A stretch of 64,000 nucleotides of DNA from assembly GCA_934101495.1 (NCBI GenBank), contig CAKORG010000003.1, positions 6,186 through 70,185 on the forward strand, written 5' to 3'. This document shows positions 35,520 through 43,231 of the stretch, piece by piece. Position 1 is the first letter of the stretch. Each line of letters begins with the position of its first letter. Made by a program: the position numbers and the translations under genes. This stretch comes from an uncultured Bacilli bacterium. GTDB taxonomy: Bacteria > Bacillota_I > Bacilli_A > RF39 > UBA660. Below the pieces are notes generated by a model. It made no database searches. It saw nothing but the letters and a program-made list of their open reading frames with translations, and was not told where the DNA came from.

Positions 35520-35711
35520 TTAGCCTCGATTTCTTTTATGAGAGTTTTTAATTCCTTCTTTTATTTCGTTTCGTCTTCTAACGCCTGGTTTTTCATAATG
35601 TTTTCTTTTCTTTATTTCAGAAGGGACTCCACTTCTTGCAACTTTTGCTTTAAACTTTTTTAATGCTAAATCAACATTACCATTTTGCACAACTACCTTT
35701 GTCAAATTCAT
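35520..35711 (-). CDS. rpsU: Small ribosomal subunit protein bS21
   Basis: The 63-residue basic protein MNLTKVVVQNGNVDLALKKF...VARSGVPSEIKKRKHYEKPGVRRRNEIKEGIKN is a clear S21, which sits near the anti-Shine-Dalgarno end of 16S rRNA. ATG 35711 is chosen because AGGGAGGG directly precedes it; the frame is open 19 codons further. A consensus promoter lies upstream and yqeY downstream. Confidence 0.97.
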   Translation of the reverse strand: MNLTKVVVQNGNVDLALKKFKAKVARSGVPSEIKKRKHYEKPGVRRRNEIKEGIKNSHKRNRG

Positions 35712-35736
35712 TCCCTCCCTTCTTGTTACAATAAAT

Positions 35737-35765
35737 ATTATAACATCAGGTTTAAGCATTATCAA
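35737..35765 (-). promoter_or_regulatory. Promoter of rpsU-yqeY
   Basis: On the minus strand TTGATA (35760-35765) and TATAAT (35737-35742) with 17 bases between, about 25 bases before the rpsU start. Confidence 0.75.
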
Positions 35766-35842
35766 CATTTTTCTTCATTTTTTGCACTATTTTCGCAAAG
35801 TTATGTTAGTATTTACCACAAATTAAGCAAATACATATAGTT

Positions 35843-36142
35843 TTATATCATACAACTTTTAATCTCAATAACATTTTTCTTTTTTAATCCAGTTACATTT
35901 ACTATATCATCCAGTGACATATTCATCTCTAAAAGTTTTTTAGCAGTTTCTAATTTATTTTGGTTCTGACCTTCTTTAATTCCAAGCTCATGTCCTTCTT
36001 TAACTCCAAGCTCGCGGCCTTCTTCCAAATAGTCCTCTTTAATAGCATTCATTAGCATTTCCCTATCTTCTTCATATGTAAGAGATTTGATTACTATTGT
36101 GTCATCATTAAGTTTTGTTATCTCATCTTTATTACTATTCAT
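35843..36142 (-). CDS. Stand-alone C-terminal tail of an Rpn protein (RpnS-like)
   Basis: The 99-residue protein repeats the last part of the Rpn protein encoded just upstream. Residues 5-73 (KDEITKLNDDTIVIKSLTYE... to KLETAKKLLEM) are identical to it at nearly every position; the final 26 residues differ (NMSLDDIVNVTGLKKKNVIEIKS). The underlying 202-base repeat (35931-36132 and 36238-36439) shows three mismatches. It has its own ATG with GAGGTAAAT in front and lies 13 bases after the full-length gene. In E. coli the C-terminal fragment of Rpn, made from an internal start, neutralises the full-length nuclease. A duplicated, separately started tail could do the same. A simple truncated duplicate is the alternative. 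Confidence 0.65.
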   Translation of the reverse strand: MNSNKDEITKLNDDTIVIKSLTYEEDREMLMNAIKEDYLEEGRELGVKEGHELGIKEGQNQNKLETAKKLLEMNMSLDDIVNVTGLKKKNVIEIKSCMI

Positions 36143-36155
36143 ATTTACCTCGTAA

Positions 36156-37031
36156 TTAACTATTTTTTAATTCAAGTATTTTACTCTCTGGTAAATTAGT
36201 TACTTTCATTATGTCTTTGATAGGCATAAGCATCTCCAAAAGCTTTTTAGCAGTCTCTAATTTATTTTGGTTCTGACCTTCTTTAATTCCAAGCTCATGT
36301 CCTTCTTTAACTCCAAGCTCGCGGCCTTCTTCCAAATAGTCCTCTTTAATAGCATTCATTAGCATTTCCCTATCTTCTTCATATGTGAGAGATTTGATTA
36401 CTATTGTGTCATCATTAAGTTTTGTTATCTCATCTTTATATTTTTTCACCATTTTATTATTTGTCCTTTCTGCAAAATCCACAAGTTCTTCTTTGCCTAA
36501 ATCTAGTGCATATAACAAAGCATACTCTTTTTGTAAATTTTTATTTTCTTTACAAATTCTTTTAATTCTATTTACATTTACATAATAAAGTGTAATATTT
36601 TTAACTGTTGCTACTTTATTAATTACATCATAACATCTATACTTTGTTATATTTTGCAAATTATTTTTATCACTAAAATCTAGTGAAATATGAATATATT
36701 TTTTCTTAGGATTATAATTTTTACCACGCTTTATATCTTCGAGCATTATTGATACAAAGTATAGAAAGTTACGCATACGATAGTAATCTTTAGTATCACT
36801 ATTTATTTCTATATGTATTCTCTCTTTTGTAGTATCTATTATTCCATCGACCCTTTTTTCTTTTTCAAAAATATCTGTTATTGGCAACTCACAATTTACT
36901 ATTTTTTCAACGCATATTACTAAATTAGTTATTTCTTTAATTAATTCTTCAAGTAAATCATGATCTTCTTCTTTAAAAAATATTTTTTTGAATAGTCTAT
37001 CATACCTAGATGTATAAAATTTATTATTCAT
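36156..37031 (-). CDS. Rpn family PD-(D/E)XK nuclease/putative transposase
   Basis: The 291-residue protein has the Rpn nuclease core: SRYDRLFKKIFFKEEDHDLLEELI, then RVDGIIDTTKERIHIEINSDTKDYYRMRNFLYFVSIMLEDIKRG with D...ExN replacing the common D...ExQ/K, and KKKYIHISLDFSD. ALLYALDLGKEELVDFAE leads to the repetitive tail GRELGVKEGHELGIKEGQNQNKLETAKKLLEM and an HTH-like end. AAAGGG precedes the ATG. The repeats of 'ELGxKEGxx' match those in other YhgA/Rpn proteins. Its tail is duplicated as a separate gene downstream, and an internal ATG with AGGG before it (in EDREMLMNAIKE) could give an additional short product. Confidence 0.8.
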   Translation of the reverse strand: MNNKFYTSRYDRLFKKIFFKEEDHDLLEELIKEITNLVICVEKIVNCELPITDIFEKEKRVDGIIDTTKERIHIEINSDTKDYYRMRNFLYFVSIMLEDIKRGKNYNPKKKYIHISLDFSDKNNLQNITKYRCYDVINKVATVKNITLYYVNVNRIKRICKENKNLQKEYALLYALDLGKEELVDFAERTNNKMVKKYKDEITKLNDDTIVIKSLTYEEDREMLMNAIKEDYLEEGRELGVKEGHELGIKEGQNQNKLETAKKLLEMLMPIKDIMKVTNLPESKILELKNS

Positions 37032-37156
37032 TATAACCCTTTCTCTAGAATCACCTTCTACTTCCCTTTTATAAATTTAATTTATATTTTACTACAGCAA
37101 CAATATAGCACACAATTTTGTTATTTGTCAATATGATATCAAATCATATCTGTACC

Positions 37157-37176
37157 AAAAAGGCACAAGCCTTTTT
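37157..37176 (-). terminator. Terminator of the bacteriocin operon
   Basis: AAAAAGGC-TTGT-GCCTTTTT on the minus strand, starting at the stop codon of the last peptide gene. Confidence 0.8.
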
Positions 37177-37336
37177 ATATTTTGCACATAGTTCTTCCAA
37201 GCAATCTTCTAACTGATGAACCAAATTCATACCCAATTTCATAAATGGTTTTGCCAAGTCTTGCTATTGAATTGAAAAATGTTGCTGTGAAGCCTCCGCC
37301 ATCTATAAGTGCTAGTTCTTCTCTTTTTAATATCAT
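37175..37336 (-). CDS. Putative bacteriocin peptide 2, double-glycine leader
   Basis: The 53-residue product starts MILKREELALIDGG, a leader with the hydrophobic spacing and GG end recognised by C39 peptidases. The predicted mature part (residue 15 on) is cationic and amphipathic: GFTATFFNSIARLGKTIYEI, then GYEFGSSVRRLLGRTMCKI. A strong site AAGGAGGATAAAT precedes the ATG. It follows peptide 1 by 11 bases and ends at a terminator. The cleaving exporter lies upstream in the same operon. Either a two-peptide bacteriocin or two independent ones is possible. I do not recognise a known member. Confidence 0.7.
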   Translation of the reverse strand: MILKREELALIDGGGFTATFFNSIARLGKTIYEIGYEFGSSVRRLLGRTMCKI

Positions 37337-37347
37337 ATTTATCCTCC

Positions 37348-37482
37348 TTAATTACATCTTTTAGGATTTACAAATCCATTTATAAAACCTAAAAAGAATG
37401 TTCCAATTCCTCCGATAATAAACCACAGTGACTTTCCTCCACCTTTAATATTCTCCATTTTTTCACTACTTAAAATTTCCAT
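37348..37482 (-). CDS. Putative bacteriocin peptide 1, double-glycine leader
   Basis: The 44-residue product starts MEILSSEKMENIKGG, close to the classic class II leader 'L..e.m..I.GG'. The predicted mature part is hydrophobic, with GKSLWFIIGGIGTFFLGFI then NGFVNPKRCN. The glycine spacing (GGIGTFFLG) recalls GxxxG motifs that let class IIb peptides pair in membranes. The site GGAGGTATTT precedes the ATG, and the gene lies 9 bases after the accessory protein gene. No immunity gene is obvious downstream; the 133-residue membrane protein may serve. Confidence 0.7.
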   Translation of the reverse strand: MEILSSEKMENIKGGGKSLWFIIGGIGTFFLGFINGFVNPKRCN

Positions 37483-37491
37483 AAATACCTC

Positions 37492-37893
37492 CTAAAATAA
37501 TGCTTTTTTAAGTTTTTTATATACTTTTTCTTCATTATAAAATATACCAAGTTTAAATACTTCGTTATTGTTTAATCTTTCATCTATTTTCAGTTTTACC
37601 ATTTGATAATTAATAAAATTATCTTTATCAATTAGTACTTCACTTATTTCATTTATTTCCGCATCATAATTATCACTACCTATTTTAATATACTTTAGAT
37701 TCGTTAATACATCAGGGTCTTCAATTGATATCTTTACTTTTATTAACTCATCTTCTATATATCCGTAAGTCTGATAACATTCATAAATGTCTATATTTAA
37801 AACATATCCTATTATAATTATAAATGCAATAACTAAAATAAATAATTCTATTTTAAAAGAGTATTTTATATTAATTAAATCTAAATAGTTCAT
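37492..37893 (-). CDS. Small membrane protein of the bacteriocin operon (accessory or immunity)
   Basis: The 133-residue protein has one N-terminal membrane segment (about 14-34, FKIELFILVIAFIIIIGYVL) and a beta-rich outside domain: YQTYGYIEDELIKVKISIEDPDVLTNLKYIKIGSDNY and ending EEKVYKKLKKALF. The layout recalls a truncated HlyD/LcnD-type accessory protein, with only the anchor and the beta barrel part. Its ATG overlaps the exporter stop by four bases, so it is coupled to it. It could equally be the immunity protein. Confidence 0.55.
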   Translation of the reverse strand: MNYLDLINIKYSFKIELFILVIAFIIIIGYVLNIDIYECYQTYGYIEDELIKVKISIEDPDVLTNLKYIKIGSDNYDAEINEISEVLIDKDNFINYQMVKLKIDERLNNNEVFKLGIFYNEEKVYKKLKKALF

Positions 37894-39926
37894 ACAGCCT
37901 CCATATTAATAACTTCATCAAATATATTTGGATATTTTTTATGTGAAATATAAATTATAGTTTTATTCTTGTAGCTTTCACGAATATTTTTTAATATTTC
38001 TAGTTCTAGATTTATATCCACTTCGCTTAGTGCTTCATCAAGAATTAAAATGTTAGAATTTTTTAGCACAGCTCTAGCTAAAATAATTCTTTGTTTTTCT
38101 CCACCCGAAATGTTACCTTCATCACTACCAATTACACTCTCTAATCTAAATGCTTTTTTAGATATAATGTCATCAACTTTACAAATTTTACATACTTTAT
38201 TTAAATCAATGTCAGATATTTTATTATCCAAAATAATGTTTTCTTTAATAGTCCCCGTAAATATATTTTCATTTTGACCCACATATGTAATATTATCTCT
38301 GATAGTTTTTATGCTTATATCTTTATAATTCAATTTTCCAAGTATTACATCACCACTATAATCAGTTATATTTTTATTTAAAATATTACAGAGTGTTGAT
38401 TTACCAGTACCAGATGCACCTTGCAGAAGAATAAATTGTCCTTCATTGATGGTTATGTTTACATCATCTAAAATATTTTGATATTTATTGTAAGAATATT
38501 TTAGATGATTTATTGAAATACCATATCCATCTGTTGCAGTTGCTGTGCCCAGGTTTTCTTTTTTAATACTAAAAAAATCATTAATTTTTGAAATACTGGC
38601 TTTCATAAAACTATATTTTGGTATACAGTCAATAATGTTTTTTAATGGTTCAAAATAAAAACTTAATAAAGTATTAAATGTAATTAAGTCTACAATATTA
38701 ATAATTCCATTATATACAAGATAAAACCCATAAGTACTTATAAGAAATTGTCCTACTTCATAACAAGATATCTTAAATATTTTTGTTTTATTCAAATAAA
38801 TATTAAGCTTGTATGTATCATATAAGTATTCAGTTAGTTTTTCTTCCACCTTATTTAGAGTATTATCTACTGAATCTAGATTTTTAATACTATTTATCAT
38901 TTTGATATTTTCCAATATGGTGTTATTCAGTTCTGCTTCATACGATATGTTTTGATAGGCCTTTTCAAAAACACTTTTTTTAGTTATTATTCCTATAAAT
39001 AAGTAAATCATAGTTGTGAGAAAAAGTATTAAAAAAAGTTTACTATTTATACTTATTAATAAGAATGTAGTTATTAATACAAGTAAAAAATCTAAAGAGT
39101 ATGTTATAAAGATTTCCGTAATCAAACCTTTAATACTTGTGAGTTCATTTACCCGTGAGAGAATTTCTCCAGATTTTCTTGAAGTAATAACTTTTAAAGG
39201 GAGATTAAACAAATGCTTTAGAAAGTCTGATGTGATTAAACAATCAATGTTTTTATTTAAATGATTTTCTAAGTAACTACGGTAATATGTTAGAAACAAT
39301 TTTAAACAAGTAATAGATGAGAAAATAATAACTAATACTTTCAAATAGTTTATAGGATACTTGTCCATGTAGAGAGAATTAAACATTTGAAAGTAATAGC
39401 CTAATACTATTGTAAAAATAGTTAGTAGAAAACTTACTAAAACAATAATTTTAATTATTTTCTTCTCGGAAGCAAATATTTTCTTGAATATTTTGAATAA
39501 GGTTACTTCATTTTTTAAAACTACTATTTTCTGTTTGGGATAAAAAAGTAAAACTACTCCACTCCATTCATTTTGAAATTCACAAAGAGACTTTATCACC
39601 TTTCCTTTCGCCGGATCCATTAATATAATTTTGTCTTTAGTGATTTTTTCAATAACTACATAATGATTAAATCCTTTTTTCAAATTCATGTGGGCAATAG
39701 CTGGCAGTCTTTTAATATCCCTTATGTTTTCTACTTGCATTCCCATGGCGTCAAAACCATATTTCTTACTTGCAACTATTAGATTCCAAGCAGTTGTGCC
39801 TTCATTACTCGTTTTAGCATCTAATCTTAATTGTTCAAGTGGTACATTTCCTTTATAATATCTAATTATAGATAGCAAAGAACATACTCCACAATCTTTT
39901 TCATCTCGTTGCCTAATAATTTTCAT
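37890..39926 (-). CDS. Peptidase-containing ABC transporter (C39 peptidase, bacteriocin exporter)
   Basis: The 678-residue PCAT cuts double-glycine leaders and exports the peptide. The C39 domain (about 1-130) has the catalytic Cys in QRDEKDCGVCSLLSI (C12), His in GFNHYVVIE (H88) and Asp in ILMDPAKG (D104). Six membrane segments follow (about 155-430), then the ATPase with Walker A LLQGASGTGKSTLCNIL, the signature NISGGEKQRIILARAVL and Walker B ILILDEALSEVD. ATG 39926 is chosen because AAGGGAG precedes it, rather than GTG 39944. It heads the operon exporter, accessory protein, peptide 1, peptide 2. Confidence 0.95.
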   Translation of the reverse strand: MKIIRQRDEKDCGVCSLLSIIRYYKGNVPLEQLRLDAKTSNEGTTAWNLIVASKKYGFDAMGMQVENIRDIKRLPAIAHMNLKKGFNHYVVIEKITKDKIILMDPAKGKVIKSLCEFQNEWSGVVLLFYPKQKIVVLKNEVTLFKIFKKIFASEKKIIKIIVLVSFLLTIFTIVLGYYFQMFNSLYMDKYPINYLKVLVIIFSSITCLKLFLTYYRSYLENHLNKNIDCLITSDFLKHLFNLPLKVITSRKSGEILSRVNELTSIKGLITEIFITYSLDFLLVLITTFLLISINSKLFLILFLTTMIYLFIGIITKKSVFEKAYQNISYEAELNNTILENIKMINSIKNLDSVDNTLNKVEEKLTEYLYDTYKLNIYLNKTKIFKISCYEVGQFLISTYGFYLVYNGIINIVDLITFNTLLSFYFEPLKNIIDCIPKYSFMKASISKINDFFSIKKENLGTATATDGYGISINHLKYSYNKYQNILDDVNITINEGQFILLQGASGTGKSTLCNILNKNITDYSGDVILGKLNYKDISIKTIRDNITYVGQNENIFTGTIKENIILDNKISDIDLNKVCKICKVDDIISKKAFRLESVIGSDEGNISGGEKQRIILARAVLKNSNILILDEALSEVDINLELEILKNIRESYKNKTIIYISHKKYPNIFDEVINMEAV

Positions 39927-39998
39927 TCTATTTTCTCCCTTCACTTTATATATTTCCTAAATAGATCAATTTTTCCCCCTTATTTTTTAATTTTTTTA

Positions 39999-40036
39999 CA
40001 AAAAAAAATTTCTGTGGCTAAAAATTCTACAGAAAT
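39999..40036 (-). terminator. Terminator upstream of the bacteriocin operon
   Basis: On the minus strand ATTTCTGT pairs with ACAGAAAT around a 13-base loop, followed by a run of T. It closes the hemW-side operon and separates it from the bacteriocin genes. Confidence 0.75.
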
Positions 40037-40107
40037 ATCATAAATATTATATAAAAATTTTTGACTTTAATTTATTCTTAATAATGTCAAAAAGTGTCAA
40101 ATTTCCT

Positions 40108-40503
40108 TTATTTCGACTTTTTTCGATGAAATATGACAACGAAAAAAAACATAATTATAAAAAAACATGTGAACGAAATAATGTAAGGCATATATTCATT
40201 TCTTTCTTTATTATTCGATGATATAGTTACTTCTTCATACTTCATTACATTTTCAATCTTTTCTTTATAGACTTCCAACGTGTATACATTCTTTTCTTCA
40301 CCATTGCTTATTTCTAAGAAAACATAATTTAATCCATAGTTCAAATTTTCATTGTTTACAATTTTTATTTCATCCGTATCCCTTATTTTATACTCTATTT
40401 CTAGAGTATCAACATTATTTTCTACATTTACTGTATATCTATTTACATATTTATCGAATTTCAATGACAATTCTCCATTTAAAATTTTTAAATCTAAAAG
40501 CAC
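40108..40503 (-). CDS. Cadherin-like beta-sandwich protein, tail-anchored
   Basis: The 131-residue product carries one cadherin-like domain of the PF12733 type: LLDLKILNGELSLKFDKYVNRYTVNVENNVDTLEIEYKI, then NENLNYGLNYVFLEISNGEEKNVYTLEVY. A single membrane helix near the C terminus (IISFTCFFIIMFFFVVIF) and a basic end follow. No signal peptide is visible, so it may be tail-anchored or the 5' end of a once longer gene. GTG 40503 is chosen because AGGAAG lies seven bases upstream; a TTG at 40533 is the alternative. The start sits in an 11-bp hairpin with the ribosome binding site in the loop. Confidence 0.6.
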   Translation of the reverse strand: MLLDLKILNGELSLKFDKYVNRYTVNVENNVDTLEIEYKIRDTDEIKIVNNENLNYGLNYVFLEISNGEEKNVYTLEVYKEKIENVMKYEEVTISSNNKERNEYMPYIISFTCFFIIMFFFVVIFHRKKSK

Positions 40504-40530
40504 ACTATCACTTCCTATAGATAGTGTGCT
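40499..40530 (-). promoter_or_regulatory. Perfect hairpin presenting the ribosome binding site after hemW
   Basis: AGCACACTATC and GATAGTGTGCT form an 11-bp stem; the ten-base loop contains AGGAAG, and the in-frame GTG start is in the 3' arm. It could also act as a weak terminator (TTTTAGATTT follows). Confidence 0.55.
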
Positions 40531-40539
40531 CAAATTATC

Positions 40540-41619
40540 CTAAATTATTTTCAAAAGTATCTCATTCATCACATAAATGTAGGTTGGATTAATAAAAATA
40601 TAATTCTTTTTCTTTATCAGCTCTTTACTTTTTAAAAGAGGTTTAATATTATAAACATCTTCAAGTTTTTTTCCAAACTTATTTTGGAAATCAATCATAT
40701 TTATCCCATCTAATTTTCTTAAACCGAGCATTATTTCATAATCCATATTTTCTTTTTCACCAATAATTTCTCTATCTTCAACATAATCTCCAAGTAAATA
40801 CTTTTTTAAGGTTTTAGTATTAGTATATCTTATTTTATCTAAATAACCAGAAGCTCCCAAGCCAAATCCATAATATTCCTCATTATTCCAATAGACTAAG
40901 TTATGGATACTTTCAGAGCCTCTTTTTGCAAAATTGCTAACTTCATAGTGGTGAACCCCACTTAATTTATTTTCAATATATTTATACATTTCATAATCAA
41001 GTTCTTCTTCCATAACAGTAGTTTTGTTAGCATAGGCTTTAGTATGTTCTTCCAATATTAAACTATATGTACTTATATGTTCAGGATCAAGTTTTAAAAA
41101 CAAACTTAAATCTTTTTTTAAAATTTTTAGAGTTTCCCCAGGTATTGCATACATTAAATCTAAATTTATATTATTAAATCCCAGATTCCTACATAATTTC
41201 ATTTTTGCTTCAGCATCTTTAAAATCTGCTTTTCTTTCCATAAATTGAAGTTTATCTATATTAAATGATTCAATACCTATACTAAGTCTATTTACACCAT
41301 AACTTTTTAAAAGCAATAAAAGTTCATCATTAATATCTTCAAGATTACATTCAAAAGTAAATTCTAGCAAATTTCTTGTATTAAAAACATTAGTCATCTC
41401 AAGCAAACTCTTAATTTCATTTAAAGCAAGACTACTCGGAGTTCCTCCACCAATATATATAGTTTTTATTTCATCGCCCATATATCTGTCCTTAATTTCA
41501 GCTTTCAAAGTTTTTAAATAAGCATAAACCCATTTTTCATTATAAATAAATTTACAAAAATCACAATAAGAACATATTCTTCTGCAAAACGGGATATGAA
41601 TATAAACTGAAGATGCCAT
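40540..41619 (-). CDS. hemW: Radical SAM heme chaperone HemW
   Basis: The 359-residue protein belongs to the HemW/HemN-like family, which binds heme and inserts it into target proteins. The radical SAM cysteines are in HIPFCRRICSYCDFCKF (C12, C16, C19, with C22 as in the family). IKTIYIGGGTPSSL, FTFECNLEDI, RLSIGIESFN and INLDLMYAIPGET follow; the C-terminal part has YEVSNFAKRGSESIHNLVYWNNEEYYGFGLGASGYL. HemN-specific residues for coproporphyrinogen oxidation are lacking, so HemW is favoured. It overlaps the previous gene by one base. lepA and hemW are neighbours in many Bacillota. Confidence 0.93.
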   Translation of the reverse strand: MASSVYIHIPFCRRICSYCDFCKFIYNEKWVYAYLKTLKAEIKDRYMGDEIKTIYIGGGTPSSLALNEIKSLLEMTNVFNTRNLLEFTFECNLEDINDELLLLLKSYGVNRLSIGIESFNIDKLQFMERKADFKDAEAKMKLCRNLGFNNINLDLMYAIPGETLKILKKDLSLFLKLDPEHISTYSLILEEHTKAYANKTTVMEEELDYEMYKYIENKLSGVHHYEVSNFAKRGSESIHNLVYWNNEEYYGFGLGASGYLDKIRYTNTKTLKKYLLGDYVEDREIIGEKENMDYEIMLGLRKLDGINMIDFQNKFGKKLEDVYNIKPLLKSKELIKKKNYIFINPTYIYVMNEILLKII

Positions 41620-42200
41620 TATAAGCCTTCTACTTGTGTATTTGCAAAATTAGAAGCACGATAATAATCACACAAATATTCGAAATTGGAAATCAACTTA
41701 GCATATTCATTTCCTAAACCTTTAACCCTTTTAAGATATGATCCATAATTAATATTAAAAAAGTTTGTAATACTTTTAGTACTTTCTAAATATTTTAATT
41801 GATATTTTACAATTATAAGTATCTCTTCGTCTGTTAGTCTGTCCCCAGCATTTCGAGGTTTATTTTTTAGTTCAACTGCTTTTTTATCACAAATTTCGCC
41901 CATTACAGCTTTAACACTTTCTTTATTGTGACTTCTTGCAGCTTCGCATAATTTATTAAAAAATATTTCAAAGCTTGCTATTGCTTCTTCTTGTGCTACC
42001 ATGCCATGGACAAATAACATTTCTAAATTACAGGCAATGTCCCTATTATATAATAATAAGTCGTTGTATAATTCGTTCTTGTCTATTTTTAGTAAATCAC
42101 TTAAAGTATCCAATCTTATGCCAAATGTTAAAGCACATTTAGCTATAAATATCATTCTCTTTGATTTTGTGGGAAATAGTTTGCTTAAAGCACTATTCAT
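41619..42200 (-). CDS. Hypothetical protein, paralog of the C-terminal part of the next upstream gene
   Basis: The 193-residue protein aligns throughout with residues 151-343 of the protein encoded at 42200. Shared blocks are KLFPTKSKRMIFIAKCALTFGIRLDTLSDLLKIDKNELYNDLL, ASFEIFFNKLCEAARSHNKESVKAVMGEICDKKAVEL, RLTDEEILIIVKYQLKYLESTKSITNFFNINYGSYLKRV and FEYLCDYYRA. It has lost the N-terminal helix-turn-helix repeats. All-helical, no membrane segment. The gene starts one base after the paralog's stop. I do not recognise the family beyond this pair. Confidence 0.7.
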   Translation of the reverse strand: MNSALSKLFPTKSKRMIFIAKCALTFGIRLDTLSDLLKIDKNELYNDLLLYNRDIACNLEMLFVHGMVAQEEAIASFEIFFNKLCEAARSHNKESVKAVMGEICDKKAVELKNKPRNAGDRLTDEEILIIVKYQLKYLESTKSITNFFNINYGSYLKRVKGLGNEYAKLISNFEYLCDYYRASNFANTQVEGL

Positions 42201-43231
42201 TATCTTCCTCTCCTTTCAGAAAAAATGTGCATAGTACGATGATAGTCAGATAAATAATTGAAATCTGCTACTAAATCGGGATAAACCTGTTCAAAGTTTC
42301 TAACTCTTCGGGTATATTGGTTTTTACTAATCCTAAACATATCTAAAATCTTACCTGTCATAAGCATGTATTTTAGTTGAAACCTTAATATGGTTAAAAT
42401 GTCTTCATCACTAAACTTTTCAGAATCTGTATTCTTGCGTTTAAGTAATTTGTTAACCTTTTCATCAGATATTTCGCTCAACACTTTTTCTATTTTTTCT
42501 CTACTTCTTGTTGTTGAAGCAATAATTAACCTTTTTAAAAAATTTTCAAAGTTTTGACGTGCTATATCTTGTCTTTTAATTGTATGGTTAATTACCATGT
42601 ATAGCCTGTCATATAAAGGATTAGATTTATATAATAACTCCCTTTCAAGGTCTTCTTTATTTATTTCCAAAGTGATGCTTAGTGTTTCTAACCTAAGGCC
42701 AAATGTTAAGATACATTTTGTTAAGAAATCTTTTCTTCTGCGTTCAGTTGGAAATAGCTTGAATAAATACTCTGAATATGAGACTTTTGATTTTTCTGCT
42801 AGATTGTCCATTGAATGCCTTTTTAGGACTTCTACTACTCTAGTCATCATGCTGTCAGTTATAATTTCAGGTGCTTTTTCATTTAACGATTTTAACCTTT
42901 TTGTTAAATCACGATAAATTGTAAATTCAGTCGTTTTGAGAGCACTAGCAATTTCTGCTATTGTTTTGTCTTCTTCTGTGAGAAGCTTATAAGCTTCTAA
43001 AATACGTTCTCTTACTGCACTATCATCAACTGTTTTTTCTTTATTATCATCAATTTTTTTTAAAACTTCATCGTATTTATCTGAGTCGAAAGACTTCATT
43101 TTCGTTGTAATATTATCGCGAACTGTAACATAAGATTGACCAACTTCTTTAGCAATTTGCCTATATGACATGCCACTTAAGTACATATCAGCTTGCTTTA
43201 ATAAAAACTCTTTCTTTTCTTCTTCACTCAT
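42200..43231 (-). CDS. Putative SpoIIID-like DNA-binding protein with two N-terminal HTH repeats
   Basis: The 343-residue protein begins with two related helix-turn-helix units: LLKQADMYLSGMSYRQIAKEVGQSYVTVRDNITTKM (about 10-45) and ILEAYKLLTEEDKTIAEIASALKTTEFTIYRDLTKRL (about 75-112). Both resemble SpoIIID ('kTVRviAkefGVSKSTVHKDlteRL'), a sporulation transcription factor. The C-terminal 190 residues are an all-helical domain shared with the next gene. It lies directly after lepA, with its ATG overlapping the lepA stop. A regulator linked to sporulation or to translation stress is conceivable but unproven. Confidence 0.65.
   Translation of the reverse strand: MSEEEKKEFLLKQADMYLSGMSYRQIAKEVGQSYVTVRDNITTKMKSFDSDKYDEVLKKIDDNKEKTVDDSAVRERILEAYKLLTEEDKTIAEIASALKTTEFTIYRDLTKRLKSLNEKAPEIITDSMMTRVVEVLKRHSMDNLAEKSKVSYSEYLFKLFPTERRRKDFLTKCILTFGLRLETLSITLEINKEDLERELLYKSNPLYDRLYMVINHTIKRQDIARQNFENFLKRLIIASTTRSREKIEKVLSEISDEKVNKLLKRKNTDSEKFSDEDILTILRFQLKYMLMTGKILDMFRISKNQYTRRVRNFEQVYPDLVADFNYLSDYHRTMHIFSERRGR

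Noticed and set aside
35931..36439. Insertion sequence ends in the 202-base direct repeat
   Set aside because: The repeat is the coding tail of the Rpn gene; no terminal inverted repeats or transposase catalytic motif were found.
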